Of a stretch of 64,000 bases of DNA, positions 1-9,856 are shown in pieces (position 1 is the first letter of the stretch; the number at the start of each line of letters is the position of its first letter). The notes below the pieces were generated by a model. It was not told the origin of the DNA, searched no databases, and saw only the letters and a program-made list of their open reading frames with translations. Where the stretch lies: positions 86,377,846-86,441,845 of the forward strand of contig CM051462.1 in the NCBI GenBank assembly GCA_028095005.1, written 5' to 3'. Source of the DNA: Rhynchospora pubera. Lineage: Eukaryota > Streptophyta > Magnoliopsida > Poales > Cyperaceae. The position numbers and the translations under genes are program-made.

Positions 1-93
1 ATATTTGTTTTTTGTCATTTAATTAACGATGAGAAATAAGTATAAGTATAACTGATGTCCTTTGCGTACATCTAAAATGAATAGTGGTTCAGC

Positions 94-305
94 GGAATCA
101 CATCCTCTGCCAACCATTTATGGTTGGTAGAGGGCCAACGTTTGATCTAAACCGTTAGATCTAATCTCAATGATTAAGGGAGCTCCGTGCATGTAACCTA
201 GATTGAAAGGCCCGAAAAATTTTAACCGTCGAGATTAGATCTAACGACTCAGATCAAAAGTTGGCCCTCTACCAACCTCAAAAAGTTGGCAGAGGATACG
301 CTCCC
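94..305. mobile_element. Fold-back Mutator-like MITE with 10-bp TSD
   Basis: The arms are inverted repeats: ATCCTCTGCCAAC near 102 pairs with GTTGGCAGAGGAT near 285-297, and the pairing extends inwards through 'ggttggtagagggccaac' and 'gttagatctaatctc'. The element is bordered by the direct repeat gtggttcagc at 84-93 and 306-315. A 9-10-bp duplication points to Mutator-like elements. The loop holds the core 'ccgtgcatgtaacctagat', shared with elements near 7,943-8,110 and 13,640-13,690. There is no coding capacity. Confidence 0.8.
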
Positions 306-316
306 GTGGTTCAGCT

Positions 317-843
317 TAGGGCTGTATACGAGCCGAGTTCGAGCGAGTTAGACTCAACTCGAACTCGAACTCGTCACAACTCGAGCCAACTCGTGACTCG
401 ATAGCAAAGTAATTCCGAGCTATTCGAGCTAACTCGAACTCGGCTCATTTTAACTCGAGCCAACTCGTGACTCGGCAACGAGCTCGTGAGAAGGTGTTGA
501 GGTACTAGTCGTCCTAGAATTTTGCTCGAAAATAGAAAAAGAGGAGCACTCATGAGGGTGTTGAGGTACTAGTCGTCTTAGTGAACGAATTATTATGTTG
601 AAAATCAGTAAAATTATTGGGCTGTATATTAATAAGATAACATTTTTTTTTTTGCAGCCAGTATATTCTGACTCGAGTTGAGCCGAGTCGAGTTGGTCCC
701 AACTCGAACTCGGCTCGTAAAATTAACGAGTTGGCATAACTCGAGTTGTTATAACTCGAGTTCTTCTAACTCGAGTTTTCGTCGAGCTTTTTTCGAGTCG
801 AGTTCGAGTAACTCACGAGTTACGAGTTTTTTGCTCACCCCTA
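317..843. mobile_element. Non-autonomous hAT element, ACTCGAG-rich, 8-bp TSD
   Basis: The ends are TAGGGCTG and CACCCCTA, flanked by perfect 8-bp repeats gttcagct at 309-316 and 844-851, typical of hAT transposition. The body is filled with interleaved 'aactcgag', 'ctcgaactcg' and 'gagccgag' words that form many alternative hairpins. A ~20-bp direct repeat (gtgttgaggtactagtcgtc) occurs near 493 and 557. The target lies on the right TSD of the neighbouring fold-back MITE, so this insertion is the younger. There is no transposase. Confidence 0.85.
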
Positions 844-1261
844 GTTCAGCTACATTGGTTTCTTGTACGGCTGCCACTTTCTCAGAGTATTTTTGGGCAC
901 ACCTATACACCCATAAAAGCACAAATATGGTAGTTAATTAATTTCTGTCTTAACATGCTGATCGTCAAATTTGTGAATTCTTTTAGATATATATCTTGTG
1001 TGAGTACCTAATAATTATCACCTTGCATGCATGCATGAGCCCACTTCTTTCATGGTCGCAATGGAAAAAAAATGTACGAAAATTTCGTCATAGAAATTTG
1101 CAGTTTGATTCATTAATTAACACCTCATTTGCATGCCACCGCTTCTTACATGATCAAAATCCTATAAATATTAAATAAGTTTTCTCTAATCAATAATCAA
1201 TAATCATTATCAGAAATAGTAAATATGAGCTTGAAGTTAAAAGTTCTGTCGTGCTAAACAT

Positions 1262-1455
1262 TAGAATGAAAATAGTTTGCATTCGCATCCGTATCCGCAC
1301 CAAAATGTGTTCCCATATCCGCATCCGCATCCGATTAAAAATATCCGAATCCGCATCCGCATCCGAACGGATCCGGATATTAATATTCGAATCCGCAAAT
1401 TTTCGAATACGGATGCGGATCGGAGCGGATATTATCCGATCCGTTTTCATCCCTA
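1262..1455. mobile_element. hAT-like MITE built of GGATCCG/ATCCGCATCCG words
   Basis: The terminal repeats are TAGAATGAAAA and, on the other strand, TAGGGATGAAAACGG. The interior is alternating 'catccg' and 'cggatgcgg' words that fold on themselves. Open frames on both strands (Arg-Ile-Arg repeats) are artefacts of the repeat. No clean TSD was seen. The matching spot in copy B, near 40,650, lacks it. Confidence 0.65.
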
Positions 1456-2407
1456 ATCATAAATATATTTTAAGGAAAATTTTGAATTGGCTGTGACCCG
1501 TAATAGCGCATTAGTATGGAGCGATGTACATTTGTATTTTCATCATTCTAAAAAAAAAAATTGTATTTTCATGAAAAAAAAAAAGAGGAAAACTTGAATC
1601 TGAGGCGTCCGGTCTGCGTTGCGAGTAAATCTCAACATCATCAACGGTTATGAATCAACAACGATGGAGAGCACTGAATAGGTTCCATATATTGAGGAAA
1701 ATTTATGAATAAACTGATAGATTAGATTTGTTTATATGGTTCAAGGTTGACAAATTTCTCTTTTAATTCAAATTTTTCATCCAATTTGTGCATTTAAAAA
1801 TTTGTATAAAAATTTTCCATTTTGTACAGATTTAATTATTTGCAGCTATTCTATTTGAAATTTCATTTATCGCTTTTCTGCAATAGATTTATTTTTTCAA
1901 CAATTTGTGCATTTAACTTGGTTGCGCATACTATATCTATGTTACTCCTATTCGAATTTTGTCGATATTTTTGTGATGATTACCTAATTATGTCATTACT
2001 TCCATGAATCAACTAATTACATGACCTCATTAAATTGCGTTCCAATTCAATGCTTAATTATCACCTCACATGTATGACACCAATTATTTCATGATACGAA
2101 TACTACATATAGCAAATGAAAATTCACTGGTTATTATATGCGAAACAATCAGGTCTAAAAAAATATATATCATTTGTGCATCAAGTTAACAATGCCAAAA
2201 ATAACGAAAACAATTTGCACAGCTGCACCAATTAATACATTGAGACATTAGATGAAACTGGAGATATCTTCTATTACATAGTATTCATCAAGACGAATGA
2301 TCAAGTAAATGCTTGCCATGCCATTATTTCCTTTAACTAAAAACTGATAGCAATGTGAATTGGGGAGTTTGATTTTGTTTTTTGAGCCTCTTTTGACTTC
2401 AACAAGT

Positions 2408-2494
2408 TTAGTGAAGGAAGTAAACCATCAAGATGGGTCTCATGACTACTGCAAAAAGGCCAATTGCACCGGCCACACCCGTGCTTCTCAGGGC
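2408..2494 (-). pseudogene. Possible last-exon remnant with hydrophobic C-terminus (copy A)
   Basis: On the minus strand a frame ends in TAA at 2,408-2,410 after a hydrophobic run (about 'GAIGLFAVVMRPILMVYFLH'). The aligned positions of copy C (45,313-45,417) and copy B (39,346-39,393) keep the same frame, the hydrophobic character and the stop, although the DNA has diverged. In copy A versus C the end differs by a 3-bp indel that keeps frame. A small residue patch followed by a hydrophobic tail would suit a GPI-attachment signal or a tail anchor. The protein was not identified, and the upstream exons are not visible. Confidence 0.3.
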
Positions 2495-2760
2495 GCAAAT
2501 GTGGTTCTACTTTCGACTTTATTGATAATAATAATGACAAATCTCATGTCGTTTTTATGTATGATACATTAGAATTAAGAAAACAATGTATTTCACTTTT
2601 TGGAAATTACAAAGGAAATAAATAATTAGGCGATCTGTAAATTGTTAAATTACTCTAATATGATAATGAAATAAAACATGCTAGCGGAAACCAGAATCTT
2701 TTGTTAATTTATTACCACGCTTGGTCAATGATTCAGCTTGACTTTAAATGAGTTCAGTGT

Positions 2761-3037
2761 AATAAAAGACTACTCGATCTATCATCTATGTAGGGCAAAA
2801 TATGTGCTGTTTGTAACTTTGTATTAGAATTCTTAAGAAAAATTTTTAAGTTCAAGCCTTTTGTTTAGTTTATTGTGGAAACTTAATTAGTAGGAAAATA
2901 CCAACTAAAATTTATGTAATTAAATTGAAGTAAAAAGAAAAACCCCCCTGAAATCCAGTGTCCAAATAATATGTTTCTTAAGTGATATAGGTACATGTGT
3001 ATGATATGATACCACAAAAAAGTAATTTATTTTCTTA
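2761..3037. other. Intergenic, nothing recognised
   Basis: AT-rich sequence between copy A and the first Tourist-like MITE. No frame with protein similarity, RNA gene or repeat was seen. Confidence 0.5.
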
Positions 3038-3337
3038 GGCTCTGTTTGGATCGTATGAGATTAAGGGTAGAATTAGCTATTCAGTAGTAAGATTCTTAAT
3101 CCTAAATTCTTAAGAATAAGCTTAATCTCAGATTAAGACTTTTTGTTTGGATGAGGAAAGAATAAATAATGAGTTTTTCTTTCTAATCTCGACTCTTATT
3201 CTAACAAAATGTCGGATTAACTAATCTTAGTCTGATTAAGAATAAGCTCTTAATCCTGGACTGTTTGGATGGTTTCTTAGCCCCGAATAGCTATTTAGTC
3301 TAAAATAGTCCTTATTCCTAACTATCCAAACAAGGCC
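3038..3337. mobile_element. Tourist-like (PIF/Harbinger) MITE, TTA TSD
   Basis: The terminal repeats are GGCTCTGTTTGGAT and ATCCAAACAAGGCC, flanked by TTA at 3,035-3,037 and 3,338-3,340. It is 300 bp and AT-rich, with internal inverted words such as 'cttaatctcagattaag'. A second copy lies at about 3,880-4,175. Confidence 0.85.
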
Positions 3338-3879
3338 TTAATAAATCACTTTTTATCGAATTAGTGTATTTATGATTACCTAATCATCACCTCAAATGCA
3401 TGCTTGCTCCTATTTCTAGCACGAACCCAATATGATTAATTAGTTAGCAGCACCCGAGCATTTGCTCATCGGACGTTGTTATTTCTCTCCTCCCCAAAAG
3501 AGTGAAAGTTTCTCTATTTCCTCAATTAATCACGTCATATTTTCCTCTCTTTTCTCCTTATTTTCCCTTACCTTTTCTGTACTATATTGTACGTTTAGCT
3601 TGTGTTAGTCAAATCTAATGTAAGATCTCCTACAACATGCACCCAACCTAATATAAGTACACTTGATAAATGTAATACTGCATATTTGGGTACACAGAAG
3701 TTAGCGAAGTGCGGCAGTTCTATGTGATCAGATAGTGCTTATGGAGAGGATGACAGCACTAAAGGTTATACTGATTCTACCACAGAAAATTCTGTCCAAA
3801 AATAGGTGAGAAACAGAGGGGTTCAAAACCAACGCTCCATCCACCCAACCTAATACTAATAGTCCGAAGTCGTCAGTAT
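3338..3879. other. Intergenic between two MITE copies, nothing recognised
   Basis: This is pyrimidine- and AT-rich sequence without a supportable gene. No splice-bounded exon with recognisable similarity was found. Confidence 0.5.
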
Positions 3880-4175
3880 GGCTTGGATCGTATGAGATTA
3901 AGGAAAGGATTAGTTATTCAGAATTAAGATTCTTAATTTTAAATTTTTAAGAAAAAGTTTAATCTCAGATTAAGATTTTTTGTTTGGATGAGAAAAGAAT
4001 AAATAATGAGCTTTTCGTTCTAATCTCAACTCTTATTCTAACAAAATATCGGATTAACTAATCTTAGTCTGATTAAGAATAAGCCCTTAATTCTGGACTG
4101 TTTGGATGATTTCTTAATCCCGAATAGCTATTTAGTCTAAAATAACCTTTATTCCTAACTATCTAAACAGGACCT
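3880..4175. mobile_element. Second copy of the 300-bp Tourist-like MITE
   Basis: The interior aligns with 3,038-3,337 almost throughout ('ttggatcgtatgagatta' to 'cctaactat'). The terminal repeats are eroded (tggcttggatc and ctaaacaggacc), so this copy looks older. The TSD was not resolved. Confidence 0.75.
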
Positions 4176-5022
4176 ATATCTCGAGGCCACGCCATACAGT
4201 ATCGGGAAGGTGCACTAGGTGTCTAGGTCTGGGGAAGGGTTCTAACAGCGACAACTACAAATTACAATGACCGATTGAGACATATGAGTATATGACTAGG
4301 GAGGAGCCGAGGAGGAGTGTATCTGAAAAGTGAAAAGTGGTGGTGCTCGTGATGGGTGCATGTTAAAAAAGACCTAGTCTCGCTTGATTTTGGTGTGTTA
4401 CTTTGCTCTTTTTCTTTTTCACTAACTGATCAATGTTTTATTTATCCCGAAACACAAAGTAGTAATGTTATCTAAAGTATTTTCCTTAAAAAAAAAAACC
4501 ACATTTTATGGCTTTCGGATTTTGTTCGAAGAAACAATCTATTTATGAAAACATGGTCAATTGTGCAGGTGTGAACTGTGAACCTGGGTGCTTTTAAAAG
4601 TGTCAATTTCGCACGCGTAATAAAACATTATATTTAATCTATCATTCATTTTTATTCCGTCCATTATTACATCGTGATACATTTTATTCAATATTATATA
4701 TTCTTTTTCTTCAATTGACTAGTAAAGTTATATTTTATGTTAATGTATATCAGTATTTTTTTATCTTTTTTATATTGTGAAGATCTAGTATCTAAATATC
4801 AATTAATTGGCCGTATTTCTAGAACAATTTAAAAAATGGTCTATAAAAGATAGAATTCACATTTTTATATTTGAAAAATTATAATAATTGTAACCAATTT
4901 TTAGCATTATCGAAATGTTGTAACGTTCAAACAAGTGTAGTTGTGATCATCTACTCGTTGTACACAATACATGTTTTACATTGATCAGGGTGCATACAAT
5001 CTGGTGAAGAAATTAATATGTA
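4176..5022. other. Intergenic, nothing recognised
   Basis: AT-rich sequence with A/T runs near 4,488. No gene, RNA or element boundary could be supported. Confidence 0.5.
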
Positions 5023-5166
5023 GGGAGCGTTTGGATCGTTGGAAGAAAGAAGAAGAAGAAAAAAAATTATAAACAATCCAAACTCTTTACAAAATTACAC
5101 ACTTCCCAATACTTCTTCCCACTTCTTCTCTTCTTCCCTTCTTCCCACACCTATCCAAACGCACCC
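5023..5166. mobile_element. 144-bp MITE, GGGTGCGTTTGG family (copy 1)
   Basis: The ends are GGGAGCGTTTGGAT and ATCCAAACGCACCC, with an interior of 'gaagaagaa' and 'cttcttccc' tracts. Copies of the same family lie at 19,049-22,051 (split), 33,446-33,602 and 44,024-44,169. The short frame across it is not a gene. Confidence 0.8.
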
Positions 5167-5955
5167 TAGTTTAATGTTCTGCGTGAAAATGCCTATCTAC
5201 CGCTTGTTAATTATCCCCATACTATTTTGTGCAATACAAATTAATTTGACAGCCAGACCTATTAATGTACAAGAAAGCAACGCAACTGAACCACCACTAA
5301 TTTTTAGATGTACGCATGCAAAGGACATCTGGTGTTTCTCATCATTGCATTGCTTTGGATTCAAAGATGTAGCCTCAGCCACCCTGTTCCTGTTTTAATT
5401 TCAAGGCGGAGTTATATGGTATGAAAGACGTACATTAAAAGTAGATATTAATTTGTAGCATATATTTGCACTATTTTCAGTTTTTATGGGGTGTATTTTC
5501 AAAATTTGAAAATTTTCAAGTGAGGATCTAATTTCTTCTTTTATTACTAAACAACTTTTGTGTCACAAATTAAAGTAAGGAAAAAGAAAGCAATGCAAAG
5601 TTGTCACCAAAGAAATATACGCACCTTCAAATTTCCATTTCTTTTATATAAATTAGCAATGTTTTCAGATTTTATCTCAGAAAGTAAAAATAATCTCTAT
5701 AAAAAATTAAATAAGATCTACATAAAAAATTTTGAAAAGATATAAACCATTTTTTTTTTCTGAAATGCAAAACCTCATATAACGAAAAATAACATGATTT
5801 GTTGCGTGAAAGTTTCAGTGAAAATATCTAAACTTTGCAACTATCAAACTAATTAATATAACGTGGACGGTGGACCCACCAGGCAGCGTGACTCTGACAG
5901 CCCGTTGCACTCATTTCACTGAAATCTCTCAACCATTCTACGATTCTAATCTCCT
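5167..5955. other. Intergenic, nothing recognised
   Basis: Two short open frames (about 60 codons) occur here but show no recognisable family and have AT-driven composition. The stretch is treated as non-coding. Confidence 0.45.
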
Positions 5956-6140
5956 GGGCTCCGTTTGGATGCGTTGAGAATAAAGTAGAAAGAAGAAAGA
6001 AGGGAAGAAATTTATTGGGAAGGAGTAAATTTATTGGAAAGTGTGTAACTTTTGTGAAGAGTTTGGATGGTTAGAAATAAATTTATTGGTAAAAAGTGGT
6101 TATTCCTTATTTCGGGAAGAAGTCATCCAAACGGAGCTCT
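5956..6140. mobile_element. MITE with GGGCTCCGTTTGGATG ends
   Basis: Inverted ends GGGCTCCGTTTGGATG and CATCCAAACGGAGCTC bound 185 bp with an 'aaatttattgg' word repeated three times. It is related in termini to the other GTTTGGAT MITEs of the window. The TSD was not clear. Confidence 0.7.
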
Positions 6141-7150
6141 GAATTTTTCAAATTGCAGGGAATGTGAGATATTGGGACATGGAAGAAGTTGCAACTTCAA
6201 ATCCGAATAGAGAAATGAAAAAACAAAATAATAAAATATGATCAGAGGTTAAAAGATTTGTGTTCAAGTTCAAGTAGCTTAGCTAACCATTCAAAAAAAA
6301 AAAAAAGCAAAGTAGCTTAGCTACGTTTACTTGAATGTACACATACATAAAGAAGTGGCCGAGTATATATATTATTAACATATTATTATTTCAATGATTT
6401 AGTTTTTGGATTATTTATTTAAGTTTACCGTATCAAATCCCAAGATTTAGATTAAAAATCGTTGCATGTGATCACAACAAAGGTTAACAAAATCGTTGCA
6501 TATGTGGTGAAGAAAAGAACCACCAGAGCAAAATAATAAATAAATAAAAATACAAAATAGTAATGCAGTGGGAGATCTTATCATCTTATAATTAATCTTA
6601 CAATCTTCATATATAATTTAATTCTTCTGCAATTAAGTTTTATTGGTACGTACGACGTCCAAGAATACAAGGTATGGTGAAGAGAGAATGTCAAAATCAA
6701 AGATTCAAACTTCAAAGTGATGTGGGAAATATTAAATTCGGAGCTGCCATGCGCCCATGCCATGCACAGATGCAATGATGCACCCCTATTAATTGTTGTC
6801 CTCAGGTTAGCAAGGTCACTTTTACAATTTTCTATATATGTATGCATCTCCTCGCTGACATATAATTTGAGTAAAGGATGGAGAGATAGAAGGGGAAAAA
6901 GGCATGCCTGAATCATTTTGAATTAACTGGTCTACTGTACGTCTATGTGACTTGTGACTTGTGACTTGTGAGTGGCTGAATGCTTGAACCGCTACATCTC
7001 AGCACGTGATCTCGATGTGTGTTTATTATTATAATATTAACTCATCGTTTTGTTTGGTTGAGTTATTCATTTCACAGTTTGCATTGCGAGTCTGCGATTA
7101 AAGTCTTCATCATGACAAGTAACAAAATTCGCTTGTGAAAGCTATCTTCA

Positions 7151-7374
7151 CTGGTGTGTTTGGATGACCATGGAATAAGGAATAAGGATAAGAAATTTCG
7201 ATATGCGTGCTTATTCTTATTCTTGTACAACCCAAACAACACAAGAATAAAGAATTTGGACCCTTATTCCTATACTAACAAAACCATGGTATAAGAATAA
7301 AGAATTTGAATAAGCACGCTTACCGAAATTCCTTATTTTTATTCCTTATTCCATGCTCATTCAAACACACCCTG
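7151..7374. mobile_element. MITE with CAGGGTGTGTTTG-type ends
   Basis: The left arm CTGGTGTGTTTGGATGA and the right arm TCATTCAAACACACCCTG are inverted copies. The pairing continues about 55 bp through 'ccatggaataaggaataag' and 'aaatttcg'. The long arms and CAGGG-like tip suggest a hAT-type MITE, though no 8-bp TSD was found. Confidence 0.75.
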
Positions 7375-7942
7375 AGAATTTACTTTTGAAGTTATATAAA
7401 AAAATAAATAGAAATAACTTATTGATTTTTTAAGTATCCTCGGAATGAAAGGCATGCATGCATTACCAGATTCATTAGAAAAGTATATATTTTAATTAGT
7501 TCTTAATTCTAAGTTGCCACATCAAGTACGTATCCATGTAAATTAATAATCCTCTCAATTAAATTTCAGATTAATTTGGAGCTCTAAACGCCGAAAAAAT
7601 ATTTATTATAATAAGATAAACGAAGACTAATTAAACTTGAGGAAGCTTTACCGCATCAAGTATAAATGAAAAACCATTCCTTGGAAGTTGGATACTGCTA
7701 ACCACATAGCTAGCTAGATGTATAAATGAAATATGATGATAAATTAACAACGTTTCATTTGATGACCAAACACAAACACAGGCCATGATGCAGCTGCTAT
7801 CCATCTCTCTGCTCTCCCTGACGCCCTCAGTCTCTCTAGTCTCTCCTATACATCGATCATACTACATGTGCCACATGCACGCCTGCAAATAGGTCTATGT
7901 CAAGTGCACTTCCAAGTCCAGCCCTATAAATAAAACAATCCG

Positions 7943-8110
7943 GATTCACTGTAGCGCGTAGCGCACTACGAGCCGTCCGATCTTGATCGGACGGTTCATT
8001 TTTTACGGACCTATCAATCTAGGTTACATGCACGGAACTCTCTTGTCCATTGGATCTTGATCAGACGGTCAAAACACCGCGCTATACCATGCGTCGCGCG
8101 GCAGCGGATC
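7943..8110. mobile_element. Mutator-like MITE remnant with a 22-bp palindrome
   Basis: Imperfect inverted ends (GATTCACTGTAGCGCG and CGCGCGGCAGCGGATC) enclose the palindrome CCGTCCGATC-TT-GATCGGACGG at 7,973-7,994 and the core 'atctaggttacatgcacgg'. That core is the reverse complement of the one in the MITE at 94-305. The insertion lies just after a possible TATA motif (ctataaata, about 7,924). No clear TSD was seen. Confidence 0.6.
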
Positions 8111-8871
8111 TCAATTTTAAATAATATGCCATCCGCTTATAAATTGTCCGCCAATTTATTAAGAATTGCACGAGCAACATGCCAACATGTCGCAGCTAGC
8201 TACTATTAATTACTTGCGTTAGCGTTAATGATGAGCAAAACAATCTAAAATGGATTAGCTGTATTAAGGTTTTCTTACTTTGAACTCTTAATTTTAAGAT
8301 ATATTTTATATTCTACTTCAATCCCGGAAAATAAATAAATAAATATTGACATGGCGCCGTTAGTAAACATTTAATTGGAACAGTAAGAAACCATATCATT
8401 CTTTGTCGTCTAATATTAAGAGAATATATATCCATTTAGTTATTCATGAATGTCAAATCTTTTTTGTCTTTCCCGAACACTTGTGACAAATCAATTTTTC
8501 ATTCGTATTTAAAACTACTGAATTTAATTGCTACGAATTAATACTGTAGGATTGGAAATTCAGCTTAGACTAAAAGTACCTAATTGTAATTCAAATGGTC
8601 AAATACTATTACTATAGCATTAATTGATATTTCAAATACTGTATCTAATGATCCAATCAACTTAATTAATTTGATTCTCTCACGCTCACCCTCTCGGACA
8701 CCATCCCACACAACCGTACGTGACTGTGCTTTCTTTTTTTTAAAAAAAATAAAAATAAATAAAGAATATGCCCTTTGTAAACGTAGATAAATTTTACCGG
8801 AGCATTGTATCTTTACATCTGTGCTGAAAATTCCAAAAAAATAAAATTCATATCATATTTGCTTTTCACAG

Positions 8872-8922
8872 GTTCAGTATTGTCAATATGCTGTTCGTGG
8901 TGAGATTTTCAATTATGCACAG
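8872..8922 (+). pseudogene. Isolated exon of alanine aminotransferase (N-terminal part)
   Basis: A 51-bp, 17-codon segment reads VQYCQYAVRGEIFNYAQ. It is bounded by a TTTTCACAG acceptor and a GTATGAG donor. Plant alanine aminotransferases (pyridoxal-phosphate enzymes interconverting alanine and pyruvate with 2-oxoglutarate/glutamate) have a near-identical segment, with core YAVRGEI, close to the N-terminus. The next exon of the family follows at 9,342. The cofactor-binding lysine and the rest of the enzyme are absent, so this is a fragment. The splice sites look intact, suggesting capture or duplication of genomic rather than mRNA sequence. Recognition of the family is fairly sure despite the short length. 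Confidence 0.75.
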
Positions 8923-9341
8923 GTATGAGATTAGTAATACCTTGAATGTGTTATTTAGGGACACTTTGTTTAGAAATTCCTGTTTTGATCCTTGAAATTA
9001 ACTGTTAGCTATGTAATTAAGAACCAAAAAAGAAAATAGTAAATAAAAAAAATCTGAAACGATAGGTTGTAACTTGTATCTCTGTGCTTTCTATAATTGG
9101 ACCTCCACCAATGTCTAAAAAAAAAAAAACATAACATTACATGAATAAACCGAACAGAATATTGCTCCCAATTCAAAGCTGACGAAATGCTTGGCAGGAG
9201 AAGCTGGAGCAAAAAAAAAAAAAAAATCCAGGATATCGTCCTTTTGATGAGGTGCCACGAGTACTCTTTGGCCAAAAGTTAAAGAAGTATTAAAATTTAA
9301 CTCCACATTGATACCAAGTTTTCTTTAATTTTCTTTAGCAG

Positions 9342-9410
9342 ATAATTATTTATTGCAACCTTGGAAATCCCCAAGCTTTGGGTCACAAGCCAATGACATT
9401 TTTTCGTCAG
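9342..9410 (+). pseudogene. Alanine aminotransferase exon, R1 copy
   Basis: This 69-bp, 23-codon segment contains IIYCNLGNPQALGHKP and MTFFRQ, the 'GNPQ-LGQKP-TFFR' block of plant alanine aminotransferase. It follows a pyrimidine-rich CTTTAGCAG acceptor and ends at CAG|GTCTAT, a non-optimal donor. It lies about 420 bp downstream of the preceding family exon (8,872-8,922), in the expected order. No later exon is found; the sequence runs into unit R2. It is a partial, non-functional copy; the paralogous copy at 17,126 differs at 5 of 69 bases. Confidence 0.85.
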
Positions 9411-9744
9411 GTCTATAATTTGAGTAATATATTTCAGTTTATATATACTATCTAGTGAACTGCGTCAAAAAATATTTAGTATCGCTGCTATCATATATAA
9501 GAGATTTGACCATGGACCATAACCATCCTACCGTTCACTGACATTGACATACCAACATGAAATTTCCCGGTATCTGGTCAAAGGTTAAAAGATTTATCTT
9601 TTTCTTTGAAAGACAAATTAAAAAGGTTAAAAGATTGGTGTTCAGGTAGCGTAGTTAACCATTAAAAAAAAAAAAAGAAAAAAGAAAAAGAAAAACAAAG
9701 TAGCTTAGCTATGATTACTTGAACATATATAAGGGAGTGGTCGA

Positions 9745-9850
<106 letters not shown>

Positions 9851-9856
9851 TCATAT

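Larger units (their letters stand above)
1..2760. repeat. Segmental duplication unit, copy A
   Basis: This stretch (minus its MITEs) is a diverged copy of sequence at about 37,840-40,780 (copy B) and 43,000-45,530 (copy C). The left part (1-100 plus 844-1,260) matches 40,230-40,680, including the words 'aacatgctgatc' and 'cataaaagc'. The right part (1,490-2,760) matches 38,100-39,640 and 43,610-45,500, for example 'caatgtgaatt' followed by a conserved segment. Apart from a short hydrophobic reading frame on the minus strand, listed separately, no gene was recognised. Copy A has gained three MITEs that copy B lacks. Confidence 0.75.
6238..9575. repeat. Tandem unit R1 carrying alanine aminotransferase exon remnants
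   Basis: R1 aligns in order with R2 (9,575-17,355) and the start of R3 (17,355 on). Shared landmarks include 'gtttaccgtatcaaatccc' (6,427), 'atcgttgcatatgtggtg' (6,491), 'ccacatagctagcta' (7,702), 'aacatgccaac' (8,177), 'ctttgtcgtctaatatt' (8,401) and the exon at 9,342. R1 alone keeps a 0.73-kb stretch (about 8,588-9,312) that holds a second exon; R2 lacks it. Confidence 0.8.

Noticed and set aside
1190..1496. Arg-Ile-Arg repeat frames on both strands
   Set aside because: They arise from the catccg/cggatg words of a hAT-like MITE.
6581..6916. 111-codon minus-strand frame in unit R1
   Set aside because: The matching parts of R2 and R3 do not keep the frame, and the sequence is not recognised.
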